This document shows, one piece after another, positions 55,210 through 63,915 of a DNA stretch of 64,000 bases. This stretch comes from JAPOXR01 sp965116115 (lineage in GTDB: Bacteria > Pseudomonadota > Alphaproteobacteria > Rhodobacterales > Rhodobacteraceae). Below the pieces are notes generated by a model. That model was not told the origin of the DNA, did no database searches, and was given only the letters and a program-made list of their open reading frames with translations. Location of the stretch: positions 1,240,001 to 1,304,000 of the forward strand of contig OZ220486.1 of assembly GCA_965116115.1 (NCBI GenBank). Reading direction: 5' to 3'. The translations under genes and the position numbers were made by a program. Each line of letters opens with the position of its first letter. Positions within the stretch are counted from its first letter, which is position 1.

Positions 55210-56586
55210 ATGAAAAAATCACTACTCGCTTCAACTGCTTTGATCATCTTCAGCAGCGGAGCTTACGCAGAAGGCGTGTCAGTCACCGGTGGAGGAAACT
55301 TCGGCGTCAAATTCTCAGACGGCGACGACCTCACATTCCACCACGAATTCGACATAACCTTCAGCGCATCAGGAACAACCGACGGAGGACTAACCTTCGG
55401 CGGAAAAGTAACCGTCGATAACCAAGAAGCCATCAGCGGCGGAACCGCCGCAACCGCCACAACAACCGTCGACGCCGTTAAGGCCGTGAAAAAAGACCAG
55501 AAAGTCCTCAGAGGACTCGCAGCCAAAGCAGATGGCTCAAACACTGATAAGGCGGTGTGTTATGTCGGCGACAATGGGAAAATATACATGAAAACGGGCA
55601 CCAGTGACTCCGCCGCTGATATAGTGGCGACGGAGGTTGGTACAGACGATGTGAAAGACAAATTTGCAGCATACGGTTTTATGAATGCCGAAGAAATACG
55701 CCAAGCAGTGAAATATGCAGAAGCATCGACGGCGGCGGCGGATCGGCTCGTCCTCGCAACTACTGCCGCTCCTGCTACCGAAATAAAAGCTGGCACTGGT
55801 GCCAACCAACCAACAGCGTTTTACAAGCTCACAATACCCAAACAAAGCGGTACTGAGTGTGATGACGCAGCAGCGGGAAACATTATGGCCAAAGGTTATT
55901 TCGCCCCCTTAGACTTAGAAGCCCAAACATTGACCGCTGCGACAACCCTCAGCGGGGGCACGAGCGGCACGGTCGCCAACCATGCCGAGGTCTACATTTC
56001 CTTGGACGTCCACACGCTCACCATCGGCAGCGACCTGGCTCAGGGCGATGAGATCGCGGGCGGCATCGCGGATGTCGGGTTCGACGGAATCGGCGTCGAT
56101 GATCTCGCGGAGAAAATCAGGGGCCAGACGGCGATAGAAGTGAAATACGACGGGAACTTCGGCGTCGGAGCCGTCAGCGCGTCGTACGGCAAGAATGAAT
56201 GGGCCGCCGGCGTCAAGTTCACCATCGATCCGGTGACCGTCGGCGCGGGCTTCGACAGCGACAGCGTCATGTCGGTCGGGCTGGGAATGAGCCAGGGGCC
56301 GCTTTCCGGCAATGTCTTCTATTCGCAGGACAGCGACGCCGACGAGACCATGAAGGGCAAACAGAAAGCCACGGCCATGGGCGCGGACGTGACCTACAAG
56401 ATGACGGACAAGACCTCCGTGACCCTCGCCTACGGCGCGCTCGACAACAAGGCGACCATGATGGACCAGAAAGCTTACGGCCTCGGATTCTCACATGTCC
56501 TCGGCGGCGGAGCGACGCTCGCGGCGGGCGTCGGCAGCGTTAACAAACAGACCAAAGCCGACCTCGGCATCAGCATGGCGTTCTGA
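55210..56586 (+). CDS. Outer-membrane porin (Rhodobacter type), copy B, 458 aa
   Basis: Paralogue of porin A in inverted orientation. Same signal peptide and first 92 residues, then a different central part (VKKDQKVLRGLAAKADGSNT, TEVGTDDVKDKFAAYGFMNA, KLTIPKQSGTECDDAAAGNI), then the shared barrel end with only three changes (DLAQ for DLTQ, YGKNEW for YGSDEW). I chose ATG 55210, which matches copy A and is preceded by GCGGAGACAAAC; a longer upstream frame exists but is not conserved as protein. Confidence 0.9.
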   Translation: MKKSLLASTALIIFSSGAYAEGVSVTGGGNFGVKFSDGDDLTFHHEFDITFSASGTTDGGLTFGGKVTVDNQEAISGGTAATATTTVDAVKAVKKDQKVLRGLAAKADGSNTDKAVCYVGDNGKIYMKTGTSDSAADIVATEVGTDDVKDKFAAYGFMNAEEIRQAVKYAEASTAAADRLVLATTAAPATEIKAGTGANQPTAFYKLTIPKQSGTECDDAAAGNIMAKGYFAPLDLEAQTLTAATTLSGGTSGTVANHAEVYISLDVHTLTIGSDLAQGDEIAGGIADVGFDGIGVDDLAEKIRGQTAIEVKYDGNFGVGAVSASYGKNEWAAGVKFTIDPVTVGAGFDSDSVMSVGLGMSQGPLSGNVFYSQDSDADETMKGKQKATAMGADVTYKMTDKTSVTLAYGALDNKATMMDQKAYGLGFSHVLGGGATLAAGVGSVNKQTKADLGISMAF

Positions 56587-56611
56587 CCTCCGGTCAGCTG
56601 ACAACGAACAG

Positions 56612-56633
56612 GGGCGGGCGCATGCGCCCGCCC
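56612..56633 (+). terminator. Rho-independent terminator of porin B
   Basis: GGGCGGGCGC-AT-GCGCCCGCCC followed by TTTTCTTTTT. Confidence 0.92.
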
Positions 56634-56804
56634 TTTTCTTTTTCCGCACGGTGAATCCCCGACCGGCACGGGTGAACACCCCGCCGCGGGCCTTGCGCGG
56701 ATGCCGCTGGACTTCATCGCCGCATACGCGGACCGCCTGAAAATAAAGGCCAGCGGCGTCTCTTAACTCGCAACTGGTCGGGCAGCCGGCAAGCGTTCCC
56801 GGAG

Positions 56805-57200
56805 ACGGGATCATTCGCCGCCGGCGGTCATCGAAATATCTTTCGGAAGCACGGGATTCAGGAGCGGAACTCTTTCAGGAATCGGCTGGCTGGAGGTTCA
56901 GATCCGCCGGTTCCGTTCCGAAGCGCGTCAAGAACGGGCTGTCCCTGCTTGTGGGCGGTCTCGATCAGCGTCCGCAACCCCGTACGTCCGCAACCCCGTA
57001 TTGGTCCGGGTGTCCCGTTCCCTCCGGCAGCAGCCGTATGCCTTTCAGTGCGCTTTCAGCATCCGCAGGTCTCTTCCGGCTGGATTGCATGCAGTTCGTG
57101 CGCGGCGGCCCTGAGGTACCAGATCGCCTTTCGCCGCCGGCGCTGCCGGATTCCGCGTGAATATCAGGACGTGCCCGCATTATCCCCGGGCTTCTGTCAG
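56805..57200 (-). pseudogene. IS66 element, 3' fragment with a foreign insert
   Basis: Similar to 945-1275 of the intact IS66 (GCCGCCGGCGGTCAT, GGGATTCAGGAGCGGA, GCGGTCTCGATCAGCGTCCG), much decayed. At 57090-57128 it holds about 38 bp that match the first codons of the SIR2 gene (MQFVRGGPEVPDRL) with two mismatches, flanked on both sides by IS66 sequence. Confidence 0.6.
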
Positions 57201-57211
57201 GTTCGCCGGCA

Positions 57212-58276
57212 TCAGGCCGCTTCGGGTTCTGCGGCCTCGAGCCTGACGCCCGATTCTCTGTCGAAAAAATGCAGGAATGCGGGATAGTAGCTGAGCGCGA
57301 TGTCCTGTCCGGTTTTGAGCGGCGCACGAGGGTCGAGCCGGGCAGCCACCTCCTGGTCTCCGAACCGGCAGATTGCGATTGTGTCCGATCCCAGCGGTTC
57401 GATAACCTCTACCGTCGCGGTGATCTTCGCCTTGCCCGGCTCTGCAGGCGTCAGATGTTCGGGACGGATGCCTGCGTCAATGTTGGCGCCGTCCGCGGCG
57501 GCGACCTCGCCGAGCTCAAGCGCGCCGCCGGGCAGCCGGAGCTTCGGCGCCCCGCTGCTCCGGTCGAGTGTCCCGGAGAATATGTTCATCTGCGGAGACC
57601 CGATGAATTCGCCGACAAAGCGGCAGTTCGGCCTGTCGTACAGTCTCATGGGCGGGCCTTCCTGCACGATGTGCCCGTCTTTCAGCACGACGATCTTGTC
57701 GGCGAGCGTCATGGCTTCAGTCTGGTCGTGGGTCACATAGACCATCGTCGTGCCCAGCATCCCGTGCAGCCGTTTGATCTGCGTCCGCATCTCGACCCGC
57801 AGCTTGGCGTAAAGGTTGGACAGCGGTTCATCGAACAGGAATACCGACGGTTCACGCACGATGGCGCGTCCCATCGCGACCCGCTGCCTCTGACCGCCCG
57901 AAAGTTGCCCCGGCTTGCGTTCGAGATAGGTGCCGATCTGCAGGATATCCGCCGCTTCCTCCACGCGGGGCGCGATATCGGCGGCTTTCCAGCCGCGCAT
58001 CTTCAGGCCGAAGCCGATATTGTCGCGTATCGTCATGTGCGGGTAGAGCGCATAGTCTTGGAACACCATTGCGACATCGCGCCTCTTGGGCTCTAGGTCG
58101 TTGACCGTCTGTCCCCCGATAAGAAGCGTTCCGCTGGTGATTTCTTCGAGCCCGGCGATCATCCGCAGTATCGTCGACTTGCCGCAGCCGGACGGTCCGA
58201 CGAAGGCGACGAAGTTGCCGTCATCGACATGCAGATCAATGCCGTGTATCGCGCGTTGCGCCCCATAGTCTTTCAC
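57212..58276 (-). CDS. Sugar ABC transporter ATPase (MalK/UgpC type), nonsense at codon 8
   Basis: Powers uptake of a carbohydrate or polyol. FVGPSGCGKSTILRMIAGLE (Walker A), MVFQDYALYPHMTIRDNIGF (Q-loop), PGQLSGGQRQRVAMGRAIVR (signature), VFLFDEPLSNLYAKLRVEMR (Walker B; Tyr replaces the usual Asp of the D-loop), VYVTHDQTEAMTLADKIVVL (H-loop), then a TOBE regulatory domain (GIRPEHLTPAE, ITATVEVIEPLGSDTIAICR). The natural start MAEIRLE at about 58300 runs into TAG, so only a GTG at 58276 (VKDYGAQRAIHG) remains in frame. That loses only a few residues of strand 1. The product may still be made. Divergent from the GntR gene. Confidence 0.85.
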   Translation of the reverse strand: MKDYGAQRAIHGIDLHVDDGNFVAFVGPSGCGKSTILRMIAGLEEITSGTLLIGGQTVNDLEPKRRDVAMVFQDYALYPHMTIRDNIGFGLKMRGWKAADIAPRVEEAADILQIGTYLERKPGQLSGGQRQRVAMGRAIVREPSVFLFDEPLSNLYAKLRVEMRTQIKRLHGMLGTTMVYVTHDQTEAMTLADKIVVLKDGHIVQEGPPMRLYDRPNCRFVGEFIGSPQMNIFSGTLDRSSGAPKLRLPGGALELGEVAAADGANIDAGIRPEHLTPAEPGKAKITATVEVIEPLGSDTIAICRFGDQEVAARLDPRAPLKTGQDIALSYYPAFLHFFDRESGVRLEAAEPEAA

Positions 58277-58359
58277 GATCTATTCCAGCCTGATTTCCGC
58301 CATATCGCGTTCCCGGACTCAGTCCCCGGCTTCAGGGGGTTGATTATCGATATTAGAAC

Positions 58360-58379
58360 GATTATCAATATTGATAATC
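58360..58379. promoter_or_regulatory. Perfect 20-bp palindrome, candidate GntR operator
   Basis: GATTATCAATATTGATAATC is an exact palindrome in the gap between the divergent ABC ATPase and GntR genes. A second, degenerate half (GATTATCGATATTAGA, 58342-58357) stands 18 bp to the left. AT-rich palindromes in this place are typical regulator sites. Confidence 0.6.
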
Positions 58380-58433
58380 AGCGGCAAACTCAACCATCAC
58401 GGCTTTCAAATCACTCGAGGGGGCGGTTGCAGC

Positions 58434-59129
58434 ATGGCTTTGGAGAGTTTCTACGGCACGGACGATGTCGCGTCGCGGCGTTCAGGCCGCAGAAGCCGGC
58501 CGATATTTGAGGCGCTTCAGAAAGAGATCGTGCTCAGGTCGCTTCGGCCCGGACAGGCCTTGACGGAGATGGACCTCGCCCAGCGTTTCGAATGCAGCCA
58601 AGGCACGGTCCGCGAAGCGCTGATGCGGCTGAATGAGGACGGGTTGGTCAAGCGCCTGCCTGATCGGGGCACCCATGTCGCCCCCTGTTCCGCCGATGAC
58701 GCCTGCGCGCTGCTGAAGCTTCGCCGGGAAGTTGAATGCCGCTATGTCGATCGCGTGGCCGCGCGGTCAGACGCGCGGCATAAGAACGATCTTCACCTCC
58801 TGCTCAACGCCATGCGTAATGCCGCGCGCGATCGGGACGAATACCTGCTCTCAATCTATGACCGGGAATTCCACACGCGGCTGTTTGCGGCGGCAGACCT
58901 GCCGCTTGTGGCGCCGATTCTCACGCGTTGCCTGATCCACAATCACCGTTACAAGATCCTGAACTCCAAATCGAGCCGTGCGCTTGACGCTGCCGCCGAG
59001 CGACACGTTCCGATCCTTGACGCCCTGAAGGCGGGTGACGCGGCGCGGTTGCGCGACTTGCTTTCCTGTCACATAGCGACCATCGTCGATCTCGGCCCGG
59101 ACCTGAGCGGTGAAGAGGCCCGACCGTGA
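58434..59129 (+). CDS. GntR-family regulator, FCD/FadR type, 231 aa
   Basis: Winged-helix domain: IFEALQKEIVLRSLRPGQAL, TEMDLAQRFECSQGTVREAL, MRLNEDGLVKRLPDRGTHVA. Then an all-helical FCD ligand domain: DDACALLKLRREVECRYVDR (first ligand region), YDREFHTRLFAAADLPLVAP (D-x-x-F-H metal ligand), HVPILDALKAGDAARLRDLL (H). Start ATG 58434 with GAGGGGG upstream. Its last base pairs overlap the GTG of the hydrolase gene, so they form an operon. It most likely controls the divergent transporter and this catabolic gene through 58360-58379. Confidence 0.9.
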   Translation: MALESFYGTDDVASRRSGRRSRPIFEALQKEIVLRSLRPGQALTEMDLAQRFECSQGTVREALMRLNEDGLVKRLPDRGTHVAPCSADDACALLKLRREVECRYVDRVAARSDARHKNDLHLLLNAMRNAARDRDEYLLSIYDREFHTRLFAAADLPLVAPILTRCLIHNHRYKILNSKSSRALDAAAERHVPILDALKAGDAARLRDLLSCHIATIVDLGPDLSGEEARP

Positions 59130-59454
59130 CCAGCCCGGACATGACCATGGCAGCTGTGATCGACAGGCTGTCCTGTGAAGATGGCGGTCTCGGCGATCCG
59201 ACGCTGATGCTGCCGCAGCATGCCCGCACACTGGCCGAACTGACCAATGCCCGTTGGAATGCCGATCTCCCCGAGATCGGCAGAGGCGCGGACCGTTATG
59301 CATGCGGGCATGCCCGCAAGGTGGGTCGTGCCGGGGAACGACAACGGCACCGAAGCCGTTCTCTATGTGTACGGCGGCGGCTGGGCGCTTTGCTCTCCGC
59401 TGACGCATGAAGGCGCCGCGCCCAGACTTGCCGAGGCATGCGCCTGTCCGGTGC

Positions 59455-60889
59455 GGGAATGTCCCGCTTGATGTTGAAACCCGCAGGAGCGATGCTGCCT
59501 GTCGGCTATCTACGCGGCTTCCTTGAGCCGGTCAAGCCGATCCTTTCGACTATGTTCGATGAGAGCCTGTTTGAGAACGGGCAGCTGCCTGTACGCCTTG
59601 ATGCGGCGGAAACCCTTCTCGGCCTCCATCATGCCGGCAGCGGTCCATCGCAGAGCCATCCCGGCGTTCCTCCAGCGCTTCACGTTGCGGCAGACCTGCC
59701 GGACCGTGCTGTTCATCGATTCGATGATGTTCGTGCTCGCCAGCGACCGCCGCAGCTCTAACGGCAGGCCGAGCCGGGAGACGGTCAGGACCTCGTCCAG
59801 GCCCTCAAGTATCGACCGGGAGACGTCCGGAGCCTCCTGTTCGAACCGCTGAGCCAGGCTGCGCATCAGCCGCTCGGCCTTGTCGGCGTCATCAAGTTCC
59901 CAGGCTTGCCTGAGCGTCCGCCGCACGCCGGCGTGATGTTCCGCGGCGAGACGGTCGATGATGTTGCGGCCCTTGTGAACCTGACAGCGCTGAATAGGGA
60001 TGTCCGCGCCGAAAGTGCGCCGGATCGCCTTGCTGAGCGCCCTGGCTCCGTCGACGATGAACAGATAACAGCCCTTCGGATCAAGCCCGCGCCGGATCAG
60101 ATCATCAAGCAGAGCCTGCACGGTCGCGGCGTTCTCCGTCGCGCCTTCGATGACGACTGGCGGGCGCTTACGCCCCGACGCGTCAATGCCGACGGCCCCG
60201 ATCATCAGCAGGCGGTCGCTCATATGCAGCCCGTCGATCTGAATCGCGACGAGATCAAGCTCCGACAGATCGGAAGTCATCCATTCATCAAACTTCGCCT
60301 GCGTCAACGCCTTGAACCGGCGGGACACGGCCGATTTCGACAGCCCGCAGCCCGCCCCGCAGGGAACCCCGGCCTCCGGAATCCTCACCGCCCGGCGGAA
60401 CTTGCGGGTCGCTGCGTTCGCGGTCATCAAGTTCACCGCCCATCGGTCGAGATAACCGTCCGCGGAGATTTCTTACTGGCTCGGCAGAGACATCTCCTTG
60501 CCCGCAGCCTTGCAGCGGAGACGCGGACGGTCGATGCCGACCTTGCCGCCGTGAAACCCGACCTGGGAACGCGTATGTCCCCAGCGGTGCCCCGGCTTGT
60601 CGGGAGAATGACTGTGACGTTTCCCGGCCAGCCGTTCGGCGTCCTCGTCCATCATCTGCCGCAGATACGCGATGCCCGTCGTCAGGCAGAATTTCTCGAA
60701 ACTCTCGGTCACGTCTTCGTACGCCTCTTCGACGAGCGCGTTGATGTTCGGAGCGCTGGCGGAGGCGCCGGGGAATGTGCTAACGGTTTTCATGGTGTTG
60801 CTTCCTTTTCTTCAAAAAATCCCCGAGCTGATTCTCGGGGGAGAGGCAACACCGCCCATATCAAATTCAACATCAAGTGGGACATCCCC
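59455..60889 (-). mobile_element. IS256 element copy 2, 1435 bp, 8-bp duplication TCCGGTGC
   Basis: Identical ends and length to copy 1. Target duplications at 59447-59454 and 60890-60897. It differs from copy 1 by only a few bases. Confidence 0.93.
59510..60793 (-). pseudogene. IS256-family transposase with internal stop
   Basis: Same protein as at 50008-51291, but LPSWEEIS is changed to LPSQ-stop at about 60473 (CAGTAA for TGGGAA). This leaves a 106-residue N-terminal piece and a 308-residue catalytic piece. Other residues are almost unchanged. It could move only if the active enzyme of copy 1 acts in trans. Confidence 0.9.
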
Positions 60890-61465
60890 TCCGGTGCTGA
60901 CTTTCGACTACCGGCTGGCTCCCGAGGCGCCGTTCCCCGAAGGTCTGTCGGATGTGCTCACCGCTTGGCGCGCGCGAAGACACGTCGCTGGAGCATTGGC
61001 GGCGACAGCGCCGGAGCGAACCTCGCGCTTGCCGCCGTCCTGGCTTTGCAGGACATGGACGACGACCGGCTGCCTGCCGCGGGGCTGCTGTTCTATGGCG
61101 CCGATTTCGAGACCCGAAGCTATACCAGCAATGCCGACGGCCCCGGCCTCAGCCGCGCCAAGATGATGCGATACTGGGACTGGTATGCGCCCCGTGCCAG
61201 CCGCGGCAACCCGCTTGTCGCGGCACTTGCCGCACTGCCGTCGCTTTATCTGAACGCTGCCGAACTTGATCCGCTTCTTTCCGATACCGAGAATCTGGCC
61301 GTGCGGCTGCGCGGGCTTGATCACGACGTCACCTTCGACTTGGTTCCCCGGGTTCATGCAAATGGGGGCCGTTCTGCCGGAGGCGCGACACGCCTTTCGC
61401 CGGGCCGGCGAGGTTTTTCAAAGAATCGCCGCCTGAGAAGGGCGGCCAACTGAAAGGAGAAGAAC

Positions 61466-61648
61466 ATGAAACTCAAGATACTCACAGGACTGGCTTCGAC
61501 CGTGGCCTTGGCGGCGGGCATGGCCGCCGCCGAAAGCACGGTGCGCTTCTGGCATCACTTCGACAATCCCGACAATCCGATGGACGATCTTGTCGCCGCT
61601 TTCGAAGAGACCAATCCCGGCATTACCATCGAGGTCGAGAACATTCCG
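61466..61648 (+). pseudogene. Sugar ABC transporter solute-binding protein, N-terminal stump
   Basis: MKLKILTGLASTVALAAGMA, AAESTVRFWHHFDNPDNPMD, DLVAAFEETNPGITIEVENI: a signal peptide and the first strand-helix-strand of a MalE/UgpB-type binding protein (F-x-x-x-N-P-G-I-x-V). A good ribosome site (AAAGGAGAAG) precedes the ATG. An IS630 fragment replaces the rest at 61649. With the ABC ATPase and the regulator it would have completed a sugar uptake locus; the permease genes presumably followed. Confidence 0.85.
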
Positions 61649-62200
61649 TGAAACAGCTGCTGTGACCAGCTTATACCAAACCAAAAAAGTAATCACCGAT
61701 GGGCCTTGCTGTTCTGCTTCAGATTTTTGCCTGATCGCGCTTGGTGATACGCATGATCTCGTCGGTTTCGCAGGTGAAGTCTTCCCATGCCTGCGTTACG
61801 GTTTTCCTGACATGCTCGGCACTCTCGAACACCCGGTTCGCAAAGTGTCGATGCTTCAGAACAGAGAAGACCGTCTCGATCGGATTCAGTTCCGGACTGC
61901 AGGGCGGCAGCCGGAGCAGCGAGACGTTCGACGGGATTTCGAGATCCTTCGACCTGTGCCAGCCGGCCCCGTCCAAGGCTGTCACAGCGTGTTTGCCTTC
62001 AGGAAGCTTCCTGCCGACATCCTGCGGATGACGGTTCATTTCCTCGGTGTTCGCCCTGTCGCACACATGTCCGACCGCATTTCCGGTCTCCGGACAGGCT
62101 GCCGAGAACAGGTAGACATAGCCGTACCGGTAATCCCGCCGGATGCGCGGGCGCGTTCCCTTCCGGGCCTGGATCCGTGACAGCATCCCTTTCTGACCGA
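61649..62200 (-). pseudogene. IS630-family transposase (second type), C-terminal part
   Basis: The minus strand reads QKGMLSRIQARKGTRPRIRR, YGYVYLFSAACPETGNAVGH, GKHAVTALDGAGWHRSKDLE (second Asp region D-G-A-G-W-H), NVSLLRLPPCSPELNPIETV (P-x-S-P-E-L-N-P-I-E), VFSVLKHRHFANRVF. The N-terminal half and the first Asp are lost at the ISAs1 junction (62201). It is different from the IS630 of copies A-D. Confidence 0.78.
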
Positions 62201-63915
62201 TGCAGGACCATTTTATTGTCGGGCCTGGAGCACTGATACGGCAGGGAACGGGCATGCTTGAAACGCCCCGGTTTTCTGCGTGCCGGTTTCAGCAGCCGCT
62301 GTCAGCGGATCGGCGCTCCAGGCGCGCTTTTCGGAGCATCCGGGCACGGCTGCCCCGTCGCGCCGTCCGGCGGCGCGTTCCCGGCGCATCGCGCGGGGTC
62401 AGGAGCGGCGGTTCATCCGCCGGGCGGGATAAGGATCGCGTCGAGCGCGTCTCAGTCGCGGGCGGCGTAATGCCGGTCAGCCTCGGGCATACAGCTGAAG
62501 CGTCCGCCGCAGCGCACGACAGCGACAGCGGCGTTCGTCAGGCAGGACAGGTTGCGCGGCAGATGGCGCGCACAGGCCCGGCAGCGGTCCTCGTCGTAAG
62601 TGAAGTCGCGCGCGCAGTGAACCCGGTTCTCTATGACCCGGCAGTCGCGCACGAGCCTCAGAAGCGCCTCGGGTCCGGCGCGCTCGGGACCGAGCGAGGT
62701 AAGGCGACAAGTCGCTTCGACGCTGCGCTCTCCGGTCTTGATGATCTCGCGCTCGATGCGGACAGCCTGGCGGCGACCGTGGAGAGCGGCGCAGCCGTGC
62801 TGTTCGGGGCCGGAGAGGTCGACTGCGGCACAGCGGCGGCGCTCGATGCGCCCGTGTCCCTTTTCGAAGGTCTCGAACGAGGGCGCGTCCTTGAAGTCGA
62901 CAGCCTTGAGGTCGTCGAGGACAGTCTCCTGGTTCTCCTTGACCGCGGTGACGACATAGTCGGCGCGCCGTTCGAGAAGCCGGCGGGCGGTCTCATGCTG
63001 AGCGCGCATCGCGTCCATGGCAGCGATGCGGCCCGCGACGTCGACGCTGCCGGCGAGGTCCCGCACGGCGGGAATCTCGTTGCTCTTCGTATCGACCTCG
63101 ACTTGCCCGAGCACCGTGCCGGTCCCGTGTTCGACGGCCGCGGCTGTCATCCGCCGCCCGTCCTCAGTCTGTCTGGAAGCGCCGCGGATATCCTTGCCGT
63201 CCATGGCGAGCGGCGTGTCCGCGTCGACCTGTTGCGCAGGCTGCAAGCCGATGGCGTCGGCTGGCGTGTCGGGCGGCAGGTCGGCGAGGATGTCATGGAA
63301 GGCAGTGATCGCAGGCGCGGTGCAGCGTTTCCTCGACGGGCTGAAGAACGAAGCTGCCGCCGCGAGCTGCTCCTGAGTGAGCAGGGCGGCGAACTGAGCG
63401 AACGCGGTCACGCCGCGGCAGCCGGCGAGCCGGGCCGCGACGGCGATCGCGGGAACGGTTCTCAGCGGACAGCGCTTGCCCCGGGGCTTGCGGCACTCGG
63501 GGACCTCGCCTGAACATGCGAACAGGCTGCGCGGGCCGGACGCGGCCATCGGCCCGGCGCCGGAACTGCCGCTCCGCGGACCAGCCGATCCAGCGGTCGC
63601 GCGCGGCGAGCTTGAACGCGCCCGGCTGCCGGCCGGCTGGCGCGATCCAGGTCTCGCCGTGCAGGGCGACATGGCGCAGGCCCTTTCCGATGATGCCGTG
63701 AAACCGCAGGCAGTGATGCTCCTCCATAAGACGGTACTGGAGCCGGTGCTCACTCGCGCCGCGGGTCGGGCGCACCGCTGCTTCGCGAAGGTCGATGGAG
63801 GAATCCGGGGGCGGAAGAATCATAACAGCCGGAAGCTTACCGCATCGAAAACGGGATGCCTGGCCTGAAAATCAGCATACGCTGATCACCGGGCCGACAA
63901 TTGAATAGCCCTGCA
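62201..63915 (-). mobile_element. ISAs1-family element with remnant DruA-like module
   Basis: Ends TGCAGGACCATTTTATTGTC (left) and complement GACAATTGAATAGCCCTGCA (right) form an imperfect terminal repeat. The 3' end also occurs at 9283-9680 and the 5' end at 14066-14170. Confidence 0.72.
62452..63823 (-). pseudogene. ISAs1-family transposase with partial DUF4338 leader, frameshifted
   Basis: From 63823: HRLQYRLMEEHHCLRFHGII, GKGLRHVALHGETWIAPAGR, FKLAARDRWIGWSAERQFRR is the first half of DUF4338 (DruA-like). The second half is missing. After a register change come EVPECRKPRGKRCPLRTVPA, RLAGCRGVTAFAQFAALLTQ, then LAMDGKDIRGASRQTEDGRR (first Asp), SNEIPAVRDLAGSVDVAGRI, ADYVVTAVKENQETVLDDLK, and the C-terminal part SVEATCRLTSLGPERAGPEA, LRLVRDCRVIENRVHCARDF. 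The family is clear; the leader deletion and frameshift disable it. Confidence 0.72.

Larger units (their letters stand above)
55135..56757 (+). repeat. Right arm of large inverted repeat containing porin B
   Basis: Complement of 53262-54892. The DNA of the first 92 codons is identical in the two arms, including synonymous positions, whereas the cassette 55486-55923 is divergent. This points to recent gene conversion at the flanks or cassette exchange in the middle. Confidence 0.85.
59126..61443 (+). pseudogene. Alpha/beta hydrolase (HSL/esterase type), broken by IS256 and frameshifts
   Basis: Pieces in order: GTG 59126 start (PTLMLPQHARTLAELTNARW), a frameshift near 59290, VVPGNDNGTEAVLYVYGGGW (oxyanion hole, Y-G-G-G), ALCSPLTHEGAAPRLAEACA, CPV, IS256, then LTFDYRLAPEAPFPEGLSDV, a frameshift near 60985, IGGDSAGANLALAAVLALQD (nucleophile G-D-S-A-G), LYLNAAELDPLLSDTENLAV (acid), and in another frame GFMQMGAVLPEARHAFRRAG (His region), stop near 61441. 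The IS256 is flanked by the 8-bp duplication TCCGGTGC. Substrate unknown, plausibly an ester or lactone linked to the transported sugar. Confidence 0.8.
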
